DNA of 64,000 bases from a gamma proteobacterium HTCC2207. GTDB taxonomy: Bacteria > Pseudomonadota > Gammaproteobacteria > Pseudomonadales > Porticoccaceae. Numbering within the stretch: the stretch's first letter is position 1; each line of letters starts with the position of its first letter. The DNA lies in contig CAJJAO010000012.1 in assembly GCA_905182265.1 (NCBI GenBank), positions 41,692 to 105,691 of the forward strand. The letters run 5' to 3'. The position numbers and the translations under genes are program-made. This document shows, in pieces, positions 50,586 through 62,047 of the stretch. The notes below the pieces were generated by a model. The model made no database searches and was not told the DNA's origin. It saw only the letters and a program-made list of their open reading frames with translations.

Positions 50586-51763
50586 CGGCTGTAGCTCATT
50601 GCGACGAGCTTAAAGGAGCCGTTGTTGGCTACCACCTCGACACGACCAAAGTATTGCTTTGCTCGATGCTCCAAGGGAATAAAGGTATTCACTACAAACA
50701 GTGCGTGGCCCTCGGGGGCAAGTAATCTCGTTGCGCTTTTTAAGAACTTATCGCCCAGAGCGCCATTGACGGCAAAGCCCTGATGAAAAGGTGGGTTGCA
50801 CAATAGGCTATCGAATTGGCCGCCTACTCTGTCGCCGGCATCTGCTGCGACTATTGAATAATCAATGCTCGGAATAGAGGTGGATTTGGACAGCTGTGAA
50901 AGATTTTTTTCAGCAGCAGCTAGGGCAGCGGCATTATTGTCTGTGGCCGTTATATGGGTAAAGCCGAGGCGGCATGCTTCATAGGAAAGATAGCCATAGC
51001 CACAACCCATATCTAGCAATGATTGCGGCTGGCTGCTGTGGCTTTTAATAAACTGTGGCAAATACTCAGTTAAAAAAGCACTGCCGCGATCAATTTTGTC
51101 CCAGCCAAAAATACCGGGCTTACTATAAAACTCAAATTCAGTATCTGTTTTAATCGCCCTTAATTCGGGGTAGCTTTTATCGTCTAGAGGGGTTGGGCTC
51201 TGCTGATGTAGCTGCACCGCGGCATGGTAATGGGTGCCATGTTTTTCAGCATTGGTACGATCACCAAAAAGTTTGCATGCCTGCTTAACATAGGTTTTTA
51301 CACCTTCGTTTTTTTCGCCGCTAAGCAATAGTTTGCCCGCAGGTTTTAGCAGCTGCGCTGCCTGATTAATAATGTGATGACTGCTGGCTCTCTCTTTAGA
51401 AACCCGGTAAAGCACATAATCAAAGCTATGAGCTGCTAACTCAGAAAAATCAAAATCATTAAACTGACAGCCGATCCCTGCGGCGTTTGCGTTGCTGGCA
51501 ATATCGAATCTATTGCTGACAACACTGATCTGACGATCGGGGCTGTTGGCAATACTTGCCCAATGAGCCTGGGCCCAATTTTCATCGGCAACTAATAGGC
51601 AGTTGCCCTGTAACTCTGCCAATTGCTGTAGCAATAGAACGACGCTTCTGTCGGTGACAGTTTTGTCGGCGACGCTTTTATCAATGGCGCTTTTATCAGT
51701 GACACTTTTATCACTGACATGGCCATCTGCAGAACCTCTGTTTAACTCTATTTGCTTATTCAT
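50582..51763 (-). CDS. Class I SAM methyltransferase, RsmC/RlmG-like
   Basis: LLDMGCGYGYLSYEACRLGFTHITATDNNAAALAAAEKNL...FDSLLCNPPFHQGFAVNGALGDKFLKSATRLLAPEGHALFVVNTFIPLE (NPPF motif). Confidence 0.88.
   Translation of the reverse strand: MNKQIELNRGSADGHVSDKSVTDKSAIDKSVADKTVTDRSVVLLLQQLAELQGNCLLVADENWAQAHWASIANSPDRQISVVSNRFDIASNANAAGIGCQFNDFDFSELAAHSFDYVLYRVSKERASSHHIINQAAQLLKPAGKLLLSGEKNEGVKTYVKQACKLFGDRTNAEKHGTHYHAAVQLHQQSPTPLDDKSYPELRAIKTDTEFEFYSKPGIFGWDKIDRGSAFLTEYLPQFIKSHSSQPQSLLDMGCGYGYLSYEACRLGFTHITATDNNAAALAAAEKNLSQLSKSTSIPSIDYSIVAADAGDRVGGQFDSLLCNPPFHQGFAVNGALGDKFLKSATRLLAPEGHALFVVNTFIPLEHRAKQYFGRVEVVANNGSFKLVAMSYSR
51644..51718 (-). repeat. 15-bp in-frame tandem repeat in the methyltransferase N-terminus, 5 units
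   Basis: gcttctgtcggtgac agttttgtcggcgac gcttttatcaatggc gcttttatcagtgac acttttatcactgac; encodes SDKSVTDKSAIDKSVADKTVTDRSV. Confidence 0.93.
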
Positions 51764-52452
51764 TGTATAGAAGCAATCTCGAGATCTGTGAGTGGACGAT
51801 ACTCGCCTGGTTCCAGCTCAGTGTCTAAGGTAATGCCACCCACCTGAAAGCGATGCAGGCTGGCAACATGATTACCCAGCGCGGCAAACATGCGCTTTAC
51901 CTGGTGGTATTTGCCCTCAGCAATGCTGAGAGTCAAATGGTTATCATCAATCTGTTCCATGTGCGCAGGCAGGCAGAGATGTTTTTCGCCTTCTAGCAGC
52001 ACTCCCTTTGCTAGGGCCGCTGCGTAATCAGCACCTATAGGCTCGGCCAGACCCACTTCGTAAATCTTGGCGCAGTCTGAGCGGGGTGAGGTGAGGCGGT
52101 GATTCCACTTACCATCATCGGTAATTAGCAATAGCCCAGTTGTGTCTATATCCAGACGACCCGCAATCTGCAGTTCATCACTGCGATGCTCGTACATCAG
52201 GCCTATGGCCGTAGGGTTATGATTGTCTTTGGTTACAGAGACAACACCGGCGGGCTTGTTCATCATAAAGTAACGACTTTTCGCCATGCTAATAACCGAG
52301 CCTTCAATGGCCACAGTCTGATCAGGGGCAATCTTTTGCGCCGGGTTGGTGACTATTTCATCATCAATAGCCACTTCGCCATTTTTGATGATGCGTTTAG
52401 CGTCGGTGCGTGAAAGATCTGTCGCGTTGCTTATGTATTTATCGAGGCGCAA
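51760..52452 (-). CDS. rsuA: 16S rRNA pseudouridine synthase RsuA family
   Basis: MRLDKYISNATDLSRTDAKRIIKNGEVAIDD...MNKPAGVVSVTKDNHNPTAIGLM...AGRLDIDTTGLLLITDDGKWNHRLTSPR...GKYHQVKRMFAALGN. Confidence 0.93.
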   Translation of the reverse strand: MRLDKYISNATDLSRTDAKRIIKNGEVAIDDEIVTNPAQKIAPDQTVAIEGSVISMAKSRYFMMNKPAGVVSVTKDNHNPTAIGLMYEHRSDELQIAGRLDIDTTGLLLITDDGKWNHRLTSPRSDCAKIYEVGLAEPIGADYAAALAKGVLLEGEKHLCLPAHMEQIDDNHLTLSIAEGKYHQVKRMFAALGNHVASLHRFQVGGITLDTELEPGEYRPLTDLEIASIQ

Positions 52453-52454
52453 AA

Positions 52455-53570
<1,116 letters not shown>

Positions 53571-54875
53571 TTAAATGCGCGCAAAAACTCGCTCTGCCGC
53601 ATCTAATGTATCTTCAATATCTTGGTCCGTGTGAGCCGCAGACATAAAGCCAGCTTCAAAAGATGCTGGTGCTAGGTAGATACCTTCTTGCAACATGCCA
53701 TGGAAAAATTTGGCAAACCGTTCGGTATCACATTTCATGACCTGATCGTAGTTAATGATTTTTTCTTCGTCAGAAAAGAAAACGCCCCACATGGTGCCCA
53801 CATGGTTACTCGTCATTGGAATGCCGGCTGCTTTGGCTCGGGCGACTAATCCCTTGACCAGCCTGTCGGTACGTTCAATAACAGGTTCTAAAAAGCCCGG
53901 CTCCGATATAAGTTCAAGAGTTGCCAGGCCCGCCGCCATGGCCACGGGATTGCCCGACAATGTACCTGCCTGATAGACCGGCCCCAGAGGCGCAATATGG
54001 TGCATAATTTCTCGCTTGCCGCCAAAGGCTCCCACGGGCATACCTCCGCCAATTACCTTGCCGAGGCAGATCAGGTCTGCATCTATGCCGTAGTGGCCAA
54101 TCGCACCTTGCTGGCTTATACGGAAACCGGTCATGACTTCATCGATAATTAACAGTGCGCCATGGGCCGTGCAGCACTCGCGCATAGCTTCCAAAAAGCC
54201 GGGTATAGGCGGCACACAGTTCATATTGCCGACCACGGGCTCAACAATAACGCAGGCTACCTGGTCGCCGATTTCGGCAAAGGCTTGTTTCATCTGCTCA
54301 ATATTGTTGTAGGACAGCGTTACCGTATGGTCCGCTAAACTTTCGGGCACGCCGGGGGAGCTGGGTACACCCATAGTCAATGCACCGGAGCCTGCTTTGA
54401 CCAGTAGTGAATCAGAATGTCCGTGATAGCAGCCCTCAAATTTAATGATTTTATCGCGACCGGTGTAACCCCGTGCCAGGCGAATCGCACTCATAGTCGC
54501 CTCGGTACCCGAGTTCACCATGCGAATCATTTCCATACCGGGAACAATCGAACAAATTTTGTCGGCCAGTTTAATTTCTAATTCGGTGGGGGTGCCAAAG
54601 GTCATGGCTTTTTCAAGCTGCACACGAATTGCGTCTAGCACTGTTTCGTGTCCATGGCCCAGTAGCATAGGGCCCCAGGACAGTACGTAATCGATATAGC
54701 GTTTGCCGTCTGCATCAAACATATAGGCACCGCTGGCACGGTCAAAAAACAGCGGAGTGCCGCCCACAGCGCGAAATGCACGGACAGGAGAGTTAACGCC
54801 GCCGGGAATGTGCTTCTGAGCAGCCTTGAACAGTTGCTGTGAACGCGGGTTTGAATCTGTTGCTATATCGGACAT
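53571..54875 (-). CDS. hemL: Glutamate-1-semialdehyde 2,1-aminomutase
   Basis: [51 protein letters not shown]...[19 protein letters not shown]...DEVMTGFRI...[21 protein letters not shown]. Confidence 0.97.
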   Translation of the reverse strand: MSDIATDSNPRSQQLFKAAQKHIPGGVNSPVRAFRAVGGTPLFFDRASGAYMFDADGKRYIDYVLSWGPMLLGHGHETVLDAIRVQLEKAMTFGTPTELEIKLADKICSIVPGMEMIRMVNSGTEATMSAIRLARGYTGRDKIIKFEGCYHGHSDSLLVKAGSGALTMGVPSSPGVPESLADHTVTLSYNNIEQMKQAFAEIGDQVACVIVEPVVGNMNCVPPIPGFLEAMRECCTAHGALLIIDEVMTGFRISQQGAIGHYGIDADLICLGKVIGGGMPVGAFGGKREIMHHIAPLGPVYQAGTLSGNPVAMAAGLATLELISEPGFLEPVIERTDRLVKGLVARAKAAGIPMTSNHVGTMWGVFFSDEEKIINYDQVMKCDTERFAKFFHGMLQEGIYLAPASFEAGFMSAAHTDQDIEDTLDAAERVFARI

Positions 54876-55001
54876 TAAAATTTTCCTAGAGAGTAAACGA
54901 ATCTTGCTGAATTCAAAGTTTGTATTATCCTTAATTAACAAGGCGGAAGCTATGCAAGCCGTCAATTGAACAATTTACGATTACAGATGCATGGAGCAAC
55001 T

Positions 55002-55607
55002 ATGAATATTCAGCAGGTTTTAACATTTTGGTTTGGTGAAACTATCAGCGCAGATACGCCATCGGCCCAAGCCAAATTATGGTGGAGCAAACAGCCCACC
55101 ATAGATCAGCAAATACGTGAAGATTTTGAGGATGGATTACAGGCACTGGTCGCAGGTGAACATCAGGATTGGTTGGAGACCGCTAGCGGCAGGCTGGCAG
55201 CGATTATTGTACTGGACCAGTTATCTAGAAATATGTATCGCGATACGCCTCAGGCCTTTGCTCAGGACGAGCTAGCGTTAAAGCTGTGCTTACAGGGGCT
55301 GGAGAAAAATATTGACCTGCAACTTGAGCCCCTAGAGCGGGTCTTTTTCTATTTGCCGCTAGAGCATTCAGAGGACCCAGATATACAGGACTTATCTAGC
55401 CGTAAATTTGCCGATTTGCTGGATGACAATATCAATACCGACCCGTTGCCAAGTGATGGAACCTACGAAGGGTTTTATCGGTATGCGGAGAGTCACCGGG
55501 ATGTTATTCAGAAGTTTGGACGCTTCCCCCACCGCAATAAAATTCTCGGTAGGGCTAATACTGAGCTTGAGCAGGAGTACTTAGATACCCCTGGTAGCGG
55601 ATTTTAG
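55002..55607 (+). CDS. DUF924 family protein
   Basis: VLTFWFGE...WWSKQPTIDQQIREDFEDGLQAL...LDQLSRNMYRDTPQAFAQDELALKL...FFYLPLEHSEDPDIQDLS...FGRFPHRNKILGR. Confidence 0.92.
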   Translation: MNIQQVLTFWFGETISADTPSAQAKLWWSKQPTIDQQIREDFEDGLQALVAGEHQDWLETASGRLAAIIVLDQLSRNMYRDTPQAFAQDELALKLCLQGLEKNIDLQLEPLERVFFYLPLEHSEDPDIQDLSSRKFADLLDDNINTDPLPSDGTYEGFYRYAESHRDVIQKFGRFPHRNKILGRANTELEQEYLDTPGSGF

Positions 55608-55644
55608 GGATTTGTTTATCGCGGCTTAGTCGTAAGGGCTAATT

Positions 55645-55700
55645 CTAGGGGTTTAGATCTAGATGCTTAGGCCTAGAGGCTCGGTTCTAGCCGCTAAAAG
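55645..55700. repeat. 14-bp tandem array, each unit starting CTAG, 4 units
   Basis: CTAGGGGTTTAGAT CTAGATGCTTAGGC CTAGAGGCTCGGTT CTAGCCGCTAAAAG; between convergent DUF924 and hemJ. Confidence 0.88.
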
Positions 55701-56119
55701 GGCTGAACCACCACTAGAATCACGATGGCTAACAAAAAGATCACTGGGATTTCGTTAAAAAAGCGAAAGTAGACATGGGACCTAGTGCTGCGGTCCTCGG
55801 CTAACTGTTTCATATTGGCGAGGCAGAGATAGTGGTAGCCAATAAGTAGTAATACAAGAAAGGCTTTTATCTGAAACCAAGTCTGACTGAGATAGGCCTC
55901 CGGGGCCATGGAGACAAGCCATACGCCGAGTACTACCGTAGCAATCATCGACGGGTTAGCAATGCCGCGATAGAGTTTGCGCTCCATGAGCTTAAACCGC
56001 TCGATGCTAATCGAGTCTTCGGACATAGAGTGGTAAACAAACAGGCGCGGCAGATAAAACAACGCGGCAAACCAGCAGATAACCGCAATAATATGAAATG
56101 CCAGTACCCATTTATACAT
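55694..56119 (-). CDS. hemJ: Protoporphyrinogen oxidase HemJ/CopD-like membrane protein
   Basis: YKWVLAFHIIAVICWFAALFYLPRLFVYHSM...RFKLMERKLYRGIANPSMIATVVLGVWL...WFQIKAFLVLLLIGYHYLC...RFFNEIPVIFLLAIVILVVVQPF. Confidence 0.9.
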   Translation of the reverse strand: MYKWVLAFHIIAVICWFAALFYLPRLFVYHSMSEDSISIERFKLMERKLYRGIANPSMIATVVLGVWLVSMAPEAYLSQTWFQIKAFLVLLLIGYHYLCLANMKQLAEDRSTRSHVYFRFFNEIPVIFLLAIVILVVVQPF

Positions 56120-56240
56120 ATGAAGCCTCGATAAGTTGCTTGTTCACCCTATACAGGCCGGATTGGAATGTCTGGGGCAAACAATATGAGGTATTATAGG
56201 CGGCCAAAATGGTTCTGGACATTAAAAGCGAGGCATACAG

Positions 56241-57272
56241 GTGGTTAAAGTTGGTATTGTAGGAGGAACAGGCTACACAGGAGCAGAATTACTGCGCCTA
56301 TTGGTCGGGCACCCCAATGCTAATGTCACAGTGATTACCTCGCGCAGTGAAAAAGGTGTGCCGGTTGCACAGCTCTATCCCAACCTAAGAGGCCTTGTTG
56401 ACCTGGCCTTTTCAGAACCAGACATCGACAGCCTGTCGGGCTGTGACCTGGTGTTTTTTGCTACGCCCCATGGTGTCGCACAAAACACCGTCCCTGCTAT
56501 TTTAGCCACAGGCACCAAAGTTATTGACCTATCTGCCGATTTTAGAATTAGAGATATCGCAATTTGGGAACATTGGTACGGCCAGGCTCATGGTGCGGCG
56601 GATTTGGTTCCCCGTGCAGTTTATGGTTTGCCGGAATATAACCGCAAGGCAATACAAGACGCAGACCTAGTTGCCTGTCCGGGCTGTTACCCGACCAGTG
56701 TGCAATTAGGATTGATGCCATTATTGCAGGCGGGTTGTATTGACCCAACAGATTTGATCGCCAACTCAGCATCTGGCGTTAGTGGGGCGGGTAGGCAGGC
56801 CAGCATTGCCAACTTGCACACTGAAGTCAGTGATAGCTTTAAAGCTTACGCGGCATCTGGCCATAGACACCTGCCAGAAATCGAGCAGGGCCTGTCGGAT
56901 ATGGCCGGGATGGACGTAAACCTGACCTTTGTGCCCCACTTGTTGCCGATTAATAGAGGTATTCATAGCACTATTTACGCCAACCTAACGGATACGGCGG
57001 TAGATGTGCAGGCACTCTTTGAACAGTGCTATGCCGATGAACCCTTTGTCGATGTGCTGCCTGCGGGCAGTCACCCAGAGACGAGGTCGGTGCGTGGTTC
57101 GAATTACTGCCGCATTGCAGTGCATCGTCCGGGCAATGGCAATAAAGTTGTGGTGTTAGTGGTTGAAGATAATTTAACCAAAGGTGCGTCTGGCCAGGCG
57201 ATCCAGTGCATGAACTTGATGTTCCAGCTGCCCGAGACAGCGGGCTTGAGTATGCCTGGGATGGTGCCCTAA
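56241..57272 (+). CDS. argC: N-acetyl-gamma-glutamyl-phosphate reductase (GTG start)
   Basis: [25 protein letters not shown]...FFATPHGVA...[10 protein letters not shown]...[19 protein letters not shown]...[18 protein letters not shown]. Confidence 0.97.
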   Translation: MVKVGIVGGTGYTGAELLRLLVGHPNANVTVITSRSEKGVPVAQLYPNLRGLVDLAFSEPDIDSLSGCDLVFFATPHGVAQNTVPAILATGTKVIDLSADFRIRDIAIWEHWYGQAHGAADLVPRAVYGLPEYNRKAIQDADLVACPGCYPTSVQLGLMPLLQAGCIDPTDLIANSASGVSGAGRQASIANLHTEVSDSFKAYAASGHRHLPEIEQGLSDMAGMDVNLTFVPHLLPINRGIHSTIYANLTDTAVDVQALFEQCYADEPFVDVLPAGSHPETRSVRGSNYCRIAVHRPGNGNKVVVLVVEDNLTKGASGQAIQCMNLMFQLPETAGLSMPGMVP

Positions 57273-57976
57273 TGAATGAAAGTAAACCTATAGTCATTAA
57301 TTATCGGCCAGGACAAAAATACTGGTTGTTGGCAATTATTATTGTGATCTTTGTTGGCATTCTGTTCCTAGGGAAACTCTGGGGTACGAAGGTGTCCAGC
57401 CAAGACTTAGCGCAGATAGAACGCTTGCAAACAGAGACCGTTGAATTAAAGGCACAGCTCGCCGAAAAAGCTGGAGAGTTAAGCCGAGTCGCACTGAGTG
57501 CTGAAGTAGATACCGCGGCCCTAGAAAAAAGCCGGTTGGGAATGATCGGGCTGCAGCGCCAGATATACCAGCGCGATGAAGAACTTAAGCTGTATAGGGA
57601 GCTGCTGCAGGATAATAACCAGCCCAAGGGCTTATCAGTAGGCGGCCTTAGCTTAGTGGCTCTTGAAGATGGCCGAATACGCTATCGATGGGTCGCGCGG
57701 CAAAAGACCGCGAAGATGAAAACTTTGAGTGTTTATGCGGAAATGTGGGTGCTTGGACGACAGGGTGAAGAAGAGGTGAGTCTATCTCTTGCAGACCTTG
57801 ATGAAGAGGTTAAGCGGTTACCAATAAAGCTTGAATTTAAGTATTTTTCTATTAATCAGGGTATTTTAAAATTGCCGGAGGGCTTCGAACCTGAACAGGT
57901 TAGAGTGGCATTGAGATATACTTGGATGGATAAAACGCAGTCCGATCAAAAGTTTGATTGGGAAATTGAGGAATAA
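57272..57976 (+). CDS. DUF6776-like bitopic membrane protein with coiled coil
   Basis: N-terminal TM YWLLAIIIVIFVGILFLG then coiled-coil QIERLQTETVELKAQLAEKAGELSRVAL and a C-terminal beta-rich domain; upstream of bactofilin. Confidence 0.7.
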   Translation: MNESKPIVINYRPGQKYWLLAIIIVIFVGILFLGKLWGTKVSSQDLAQIERLQTETVELKAQLAEKAGELSRVALSAEVDTAALEKSRLGMIGLQRQIYQRDEELKLYRELLQDNNQPKGLSVGGLSLVALEDGRIRYRWVARQKTAKMKTLSVYAEMWVLGRQGEEEVSLSLADLDEEVKRLPIKLEFKYFSINQGILKLPEGFEPEQVRVALRYTWMDKTQSDQKFDWEIEE

Positions 57977-57978
57977 AG

Positions 57979-58434
57979 ATGTTTGGACTAAAAAATAATG
58001 ATAATTCAGGCCCGTTTTCAGTGGGAGCCACTACGTTAATCGCTGAGGGTACTGATGTTGAAGGGGACGTGAATTTTAAGGGTAACCTAGAAGTTCAAGG
58101 TAGTGTCACGGGCAATATTTTGTCAGACGACGAAAATGCGCGAGTACGAATTTTACAGGGCGGCTCCGTTACTGGAGAAGTCTGGGTTGCTAATGTTGTA
58201 GTCAATGGCCTTATTAAAGGCGATATCTATGCCAGCAAGCAGGCCAAGTTAGCGGCAAAGGCTGTGGTTGAAGGTAATATTCATTACAACCTGATTGAGA
58301 TTGAGCGTGGTGCAGAGGTTGTAGGTAGCTTTGTGCACGAACATCCCCAGACCAATGTGACTGCCTTCCCTAAAGAGGGTCGCCAGGAAGAAGCTGCGGA
58401 GACAACCAAAAAGGTTGATAAGCAGTCGGTTTAG
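57979..58434 (+). CDS. Bactofilin (polymer-forming cytoskeletal protein)
   Basis: TLIAEGTDVEGDVNFKGNLEVQGSVTGNILSDDENARVRILQGGSVTGEVWVANVVVNGLIKGDIYASKQAKLAAKAVVEGNIHYNLIEIERGAEVVG. Confidence 0.94.
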   Translation: MFGLKNNDNSGPFSVGATTLIAEGTDVEGDVNFKGNLEVQGSVTGNILSDDENARVRILQGGSVTGEVWVANVVVNGLIKGDIYASKQAKLAAKAVVEGNIHYNLIEIERGAEVVGSFVHEHPQTNVTAFPKEGRQEEAAETTKKVDKQSV

Positions 58435-58481
58435 CCAGCAACAACTGACCAATAATATTGGTTTTAGGACATGGAGAACAA

Positions 58482-58835
58482 ATGTCAGGAATTCAAACAT
58501 TTATACCAACGGCGCTAGATGTTACTGAGCGCGCGGTTGCTAAGGTACAGAGCCTTAAAACTGAAGAAGATAATGCCGAGCTAAAGTTACGTGTTTACGT
58601 GACTGGCGGCGGCTGTTCAGGGTTTCAGTATGGCTTCTCCTTTGAAGACACTATGGCTGAAGACGATACGCCTGTGTCCCGAGATGGCGTTACCGTACTT
58701 ATTGATTCTTTGAGTTTTCAATATCTTGCAGGCTCTACCGTCGATTATGAAGAGGGCCTAATGGGCTCTCGATTTGTGATCACCAATCCAAATGCGTCCA
58801 CCACTTGCGGTTGCGGGGCCTCGTTCTCGATCTAA
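58482..58835 (+). CDS. erpA: Iron-sulfur cluster insertion protein ErpA
   Basis: [21 protein letters not shown]...[31 protein letters not shown]. Confidence 0.96.
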   Translation: MSGIQTFIPTALDVTERAVAKVQSLKTEEDNAELKLRVYVTGGGCSGFQYGFSFEDTMAEDDTPVSRDGVTVLIDSLSFQYLAGSTVDYEEGLMGSRFVITNPNASTTCGCGASFSI

Positions 58836-58850
58836 TAAGGATATTGGTTA

Positions 58851-59315
58851 ATGAAAAAGATTTTCATCGTAGCGTTGTTACTATTACCCCTCTGGGCCCA
58901 AGGCATGCCTAACGAAATGGCCAGCCCCATTTCGGTCACTGATGATATTTCTAACGACGGTTTAATTGCTCGTATCGATTTCGAGCAGGCTGACCAGATC
59001 CTTGAAGCGCTTCAGCGTGCAGAGGCCTATTATCAGTAAGGCGGTCTCAACTTGAACCATCCGCCCATGGCCTTCGTTATTTATGGGCCGCCCGTCGCTA
59101 TCTTTTTCAAAGACAACTATCGCGACAATAAAGCTATTGTTGATCTCGCGGCTCGCCTAACAGCACTTAACATCATCGACGTAAAAGTTTGTGAGTTTAG
59201 TTATGAAGCCGAGGGGTTGGATACTGATAACTTGCTTCCCTTTGTGACTACTGTGCCTTTCGGTCCAGACGAGGAGACTAGGCTGGTTGAGGACGAGCGG
59301 TATAACTATTTCTAG
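58851..59315 (+). pseudogene. Secreted DsrE-like protein split by in-frame TAA (59037-59039)
   Basis: ORFs 58851..59039 and 59052..59315 are in the same frame: ...RIDFEQADQILEALQRAEAYYQ*GGLNLNHPPMAFVIYGPPVAIFFKDNYRDNKAIVDLAARLTALNIIDVKVCEF...NLLPFVTTVPFGPDEETRLVEDERYNYF. Confidence 0.6.
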
Positions 59316-59392
59316 TGTTAAACAGCATTACCTTGGCCTCTGACTATGGGGTCCAGGTTTTAGGTAAATGGGCAGTTCACCATAAGGGCAGT

Positions 59393-60499
59393 CTAGGGCA
59401 GGTAAAGCCCGCCAAGAACCGTCTCTCGCTCAGCACCAGTAACCCCCGCAATATTACCTGCACTACCTTCAATCCGCTGTTTGGCTAACCAAGCAAAGGC
59501 GCAAGCTTCTACCCAGTTTGGGTCTAGGCCCAAGGTCGCGGTGGAATCTACAGATGCATCTAGAACTCCATGAAGCTTGGCCATAAGGGCGCCATTAAAT
59601 GCGCCACCACCACAAACGAACACTTCATCTATCTTGGTATCGAGATTATTAATTTCATCAGCGATAGTTTCTGCGGTTAGCTGGATCAGAGTTGCCTGAA
59701 CGTCCTGGGGCTCAATAGCATTGAGTAGGCTGAGCTGCTCTTCCAGCCACTGCTGGTGAAAGGCTTCTCGGCCGGTACTTTTAGGGGCGGCAAGAGCAAA
59801 GAAACTATGGCTTTTTAGCTGCTCTAACAGGCTTTTATCACAGGTGCCGCCAGCGGCCCATTGACCATTGTCGTCGTATTCTTTGCCCTGGTGTTTTTTA
59901 CACCAGCTATCGAGTAGAAGATTGCCCGGCCCTGTATCGAAACCTATGCAGGGGCCAGTTGCCGGTAGCACTGTAATATTAGCAATGCCGCCAATATTAA
60001 CGATGACTCGATTTTTCGTGGTATCTGAAAACAGTTCTCTGTGAAACGCGGGAACTAGCGGTGCGCCGTGGCCTCCGAGAGCCATATCTTTGCGGCGGAA
60101 GTCCGCGACTACAGGGCAATCGGTGCGCGCAGCAATAATATTGGGATCACCGATCTGTTGGCTAAAAGCAATGCGACCTTCACCTGGAGCCGCATGGCGT
60201 ACGGTCTGACCATGACTACCAATGGCCAAAACCTGATCTGCGTCTATGCCTAGTTTATCCATTAGCGCTAACGAAGCCTCGGCAAATAACTCACCCAGCT
60301 GCTGGTCCGTTTCGGCATAGAGCTGCACTGAATCCAAGCCTGGCTGGCAGAGATTCTGAATAGATTGTTTTAAATGATCGGGGATGTCGTAACTCAGTGT
60401 GCCGATAAGCTTAAATTGACTTTGTTCAAACGAGGCCGCAATGGCATCGATACCATCAATGCTAGTACCTGACATTAGGCCTATATAGAGATTAGCCAT
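59393..60499 (-). CDS. anmK: Anhydro-N-acetylmuramic acid kinase
   Basis: YIGLMSGTSIDGIDAIAASFE...IGSHGQTVRHAAPGEG...VVADFRRKDMALGGHGAPLVPAFHRELF...IGGIANITVLP...GFDTGPGNLLLDSWC. Confidence 0.97.
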   Translation of the reverse strand: MANLYIGLMSGTSIDGIDAIAASFEQSQFKLIGTLSYDIPDHLKQSIQNLCQPGLDSVQLYAETDQQLGELFAEASLALMDKLGIDADQVLAIGSHGQTVRHAAPGEGRIAFSQQIGDPNIIAARTDCPVVADFRRKDMALGGHGAPLVPAFHRELFSDTTKNRVIVNIGGIANITVLPATGPCIGFDTGPGNLLLDSWCKKHQGKEYDDNGQWAAGGTCDKSLLEQLKSHSFFALAAPKSTGREAFHQQWLEEQLSLLNAIEPQDVQATLIQLTAETIADEINNLDTKIDEVFVCGGGAFNGALMAKLHGVLDASVDSTATLGLDPNWVEACAFAWLAKQRIEGSAGNIAGVTGAERETVLGGLYLP

Positions 60500-60508
60500 C
60501 AGAGACGT

Positions 60509-61852
60509 TTAGTTGGCACTTGAACTGTCAGCTTGCGCAGAGGCGAGTTGAGTCGGCGTCTGATATTTAGCCAGCTGCGCCAGCCTTGGTTTTGTTGCGC
60601 TGAAAAACGCCGTTTTTTCCGCTTTGGGAATTGGGCGGGACTGCGGGAGCTTCACTGTGCGTGGGTTGCGGTGAACGCCATTAACCAGGAACTCATAATG
60701 CAGGTGCGGCCCGGTGGCATAGCCGGTTGAACCCACCGTTCCAATTAACTGTCGCTGGCGTACCGACTGGCCTTTGCGGACTTTCTTGCGAGTTAGGTGC
60801 AAGTATTTAGTAGTATAGGTCTGGCCATGTTGGACAAACACATAGTTACCATTGGCCTTACTGTACCCGGTTGCAATCACTTTGCCGTCACCAGCGGAAT
60901 AAACGGGGGTGCCTCGAGGGGCGGCATAGTCAACACCCCTATGAGCTTTGATCTTTTTATGGATAGGGTGCTTGCGGCGAAGATTAAACCCGGAGCTTAT
61001 ACGGAAGATATCCAAAGGGGTACGCAAAAAGGCTTTGCGCATACTGCGGCCCTCTGGCGTGAAGTAATTGCTGCGCCCATTGCTGTCGGTATAGCGAACT
61101 GCTTTGTAGGTTTTACCGCGATTGGTAAATGACGCAGCAATGATATTGCCTGCGCCCAGCTTCTGACCTTCAAGATATCGATCTTCAAAGGTTAAAGAAA
61201 ACGAGTCGCCACGGCGAATATCAAAAACGAAGTCAATATCCCAGCCAAAAATATTGGCCAGCTCCATAATAAGTTTGTCGGGCAGTTTGGCTTGTTTGCC
61301 AGCCATATAAAGAGAGTCATTAATAACTCCTTCTCTATAGCCGATTAATACATCGGGCTCGCGGACCTTTTTCTCTGCGCTGAAGCCATCATTATTATTG
61401 GTAAATATGTAGCTCTCTAGAGGTGATTTTACATAATGTAATTCAGCTAGCTGACCGCCGCTGTCTACACCGAACTTTAGGGTTTCGCCTGGGTATAGAT
61501 TGCGCAGTGATTTACCCGCTTTAGAGGCTGAAATCTTATATACATCTATAGGGCTTAATTTAGCGCGTTGAAATAAGGTTGAAAGATTGTCGCCGCTGGT
61601 TACTTTTTGTTCTTTCCAATTGAGCTCAAAGCTCTGCGGTTGCTCGACGATAGCAGCAGGCACTCTCTCAGCAATAACAATTTCTAGAGGCTCGGCGATT
61701 TGGCGCTTAATTTTAACGTCATTCTGTGGATAAGCGGTTAATGCAAGCAGGCAGCCGGCGAGTGCCGACGCAACAATAAGATGGCGACGCGGAAATTCGC
61801 GAAATACCGAAAGCAAAAAAACGCTTAATTTTTGCAGTTTACCCATGTTCAA
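60509..61852 (-). CDS. M23 family peptidoglycan DD-metallopeptidase with LysM/OapA-like domain
   Basis: TSGDNLSTLFQRAKLSPIDVYKISAS...FNLRRKHPIHKKIKAHRGVDYAAPRGTPVYSAGDGKVIATGYSKANGNYVFVQHG...TGYATGPHLHYEFLVNG. Confidence 0.95.
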   Translation of the reverse strand: MNMGKLQKLSVFLLSVFREFPRRHLIVASALAGCLLALTAYPQNDVKIKRQIAEPLEIVIAERVPAAIVEQPQSFELNWKEQKVTSGDNLSTLFQRAKLSPIDVYKISASKAGKSLRNLYPGETLKFGVDSGGQLAELHYVKSPLESYIFTNNNDGFSAEKKVREPDVLIGYREGVINDSLYMAGKQAKLPDKLIMELANIFGWDIDFVFDIRRGDSFSLTFEDRYLEGQKLGAGNIIAASFTNRGKTYKAVRYTDSNGRSNYFTPEGRSMRKAFLRTPLDIFRISSGFNLRRKHPIHKKIKAHRGVDYAAPRGTPVYSAGDGKVIATGYSKANGNYVFVQHGQTYTTKYLHLTRKKVRKGQSVRQRQLIGTVGSTGYATGPHLHYEFLVNGVHRNPRTVKLPQSRPIPKAEKTAFFSATKPRLAQLAKYQTPTQLASAQADSSSAN

Positions 61853-62047
61853 AGTACGCCAAGATCACCAGATTGGTGCGATTTTAGCCTGATTTATTAA
61901 CAGGTTACAACGGTAACCTCGTGCTTTTTAGTAAATAGGCGTTGCAAATAACCAGGCCTCTTAGGTGCTAGTGCTAGAAATTCTTGTATTTGGCGCGTCA
62001 ATCTGTAGAGTTGGCGATCCTTGTAACCAGCAGTGAAGCCGTCAAAA

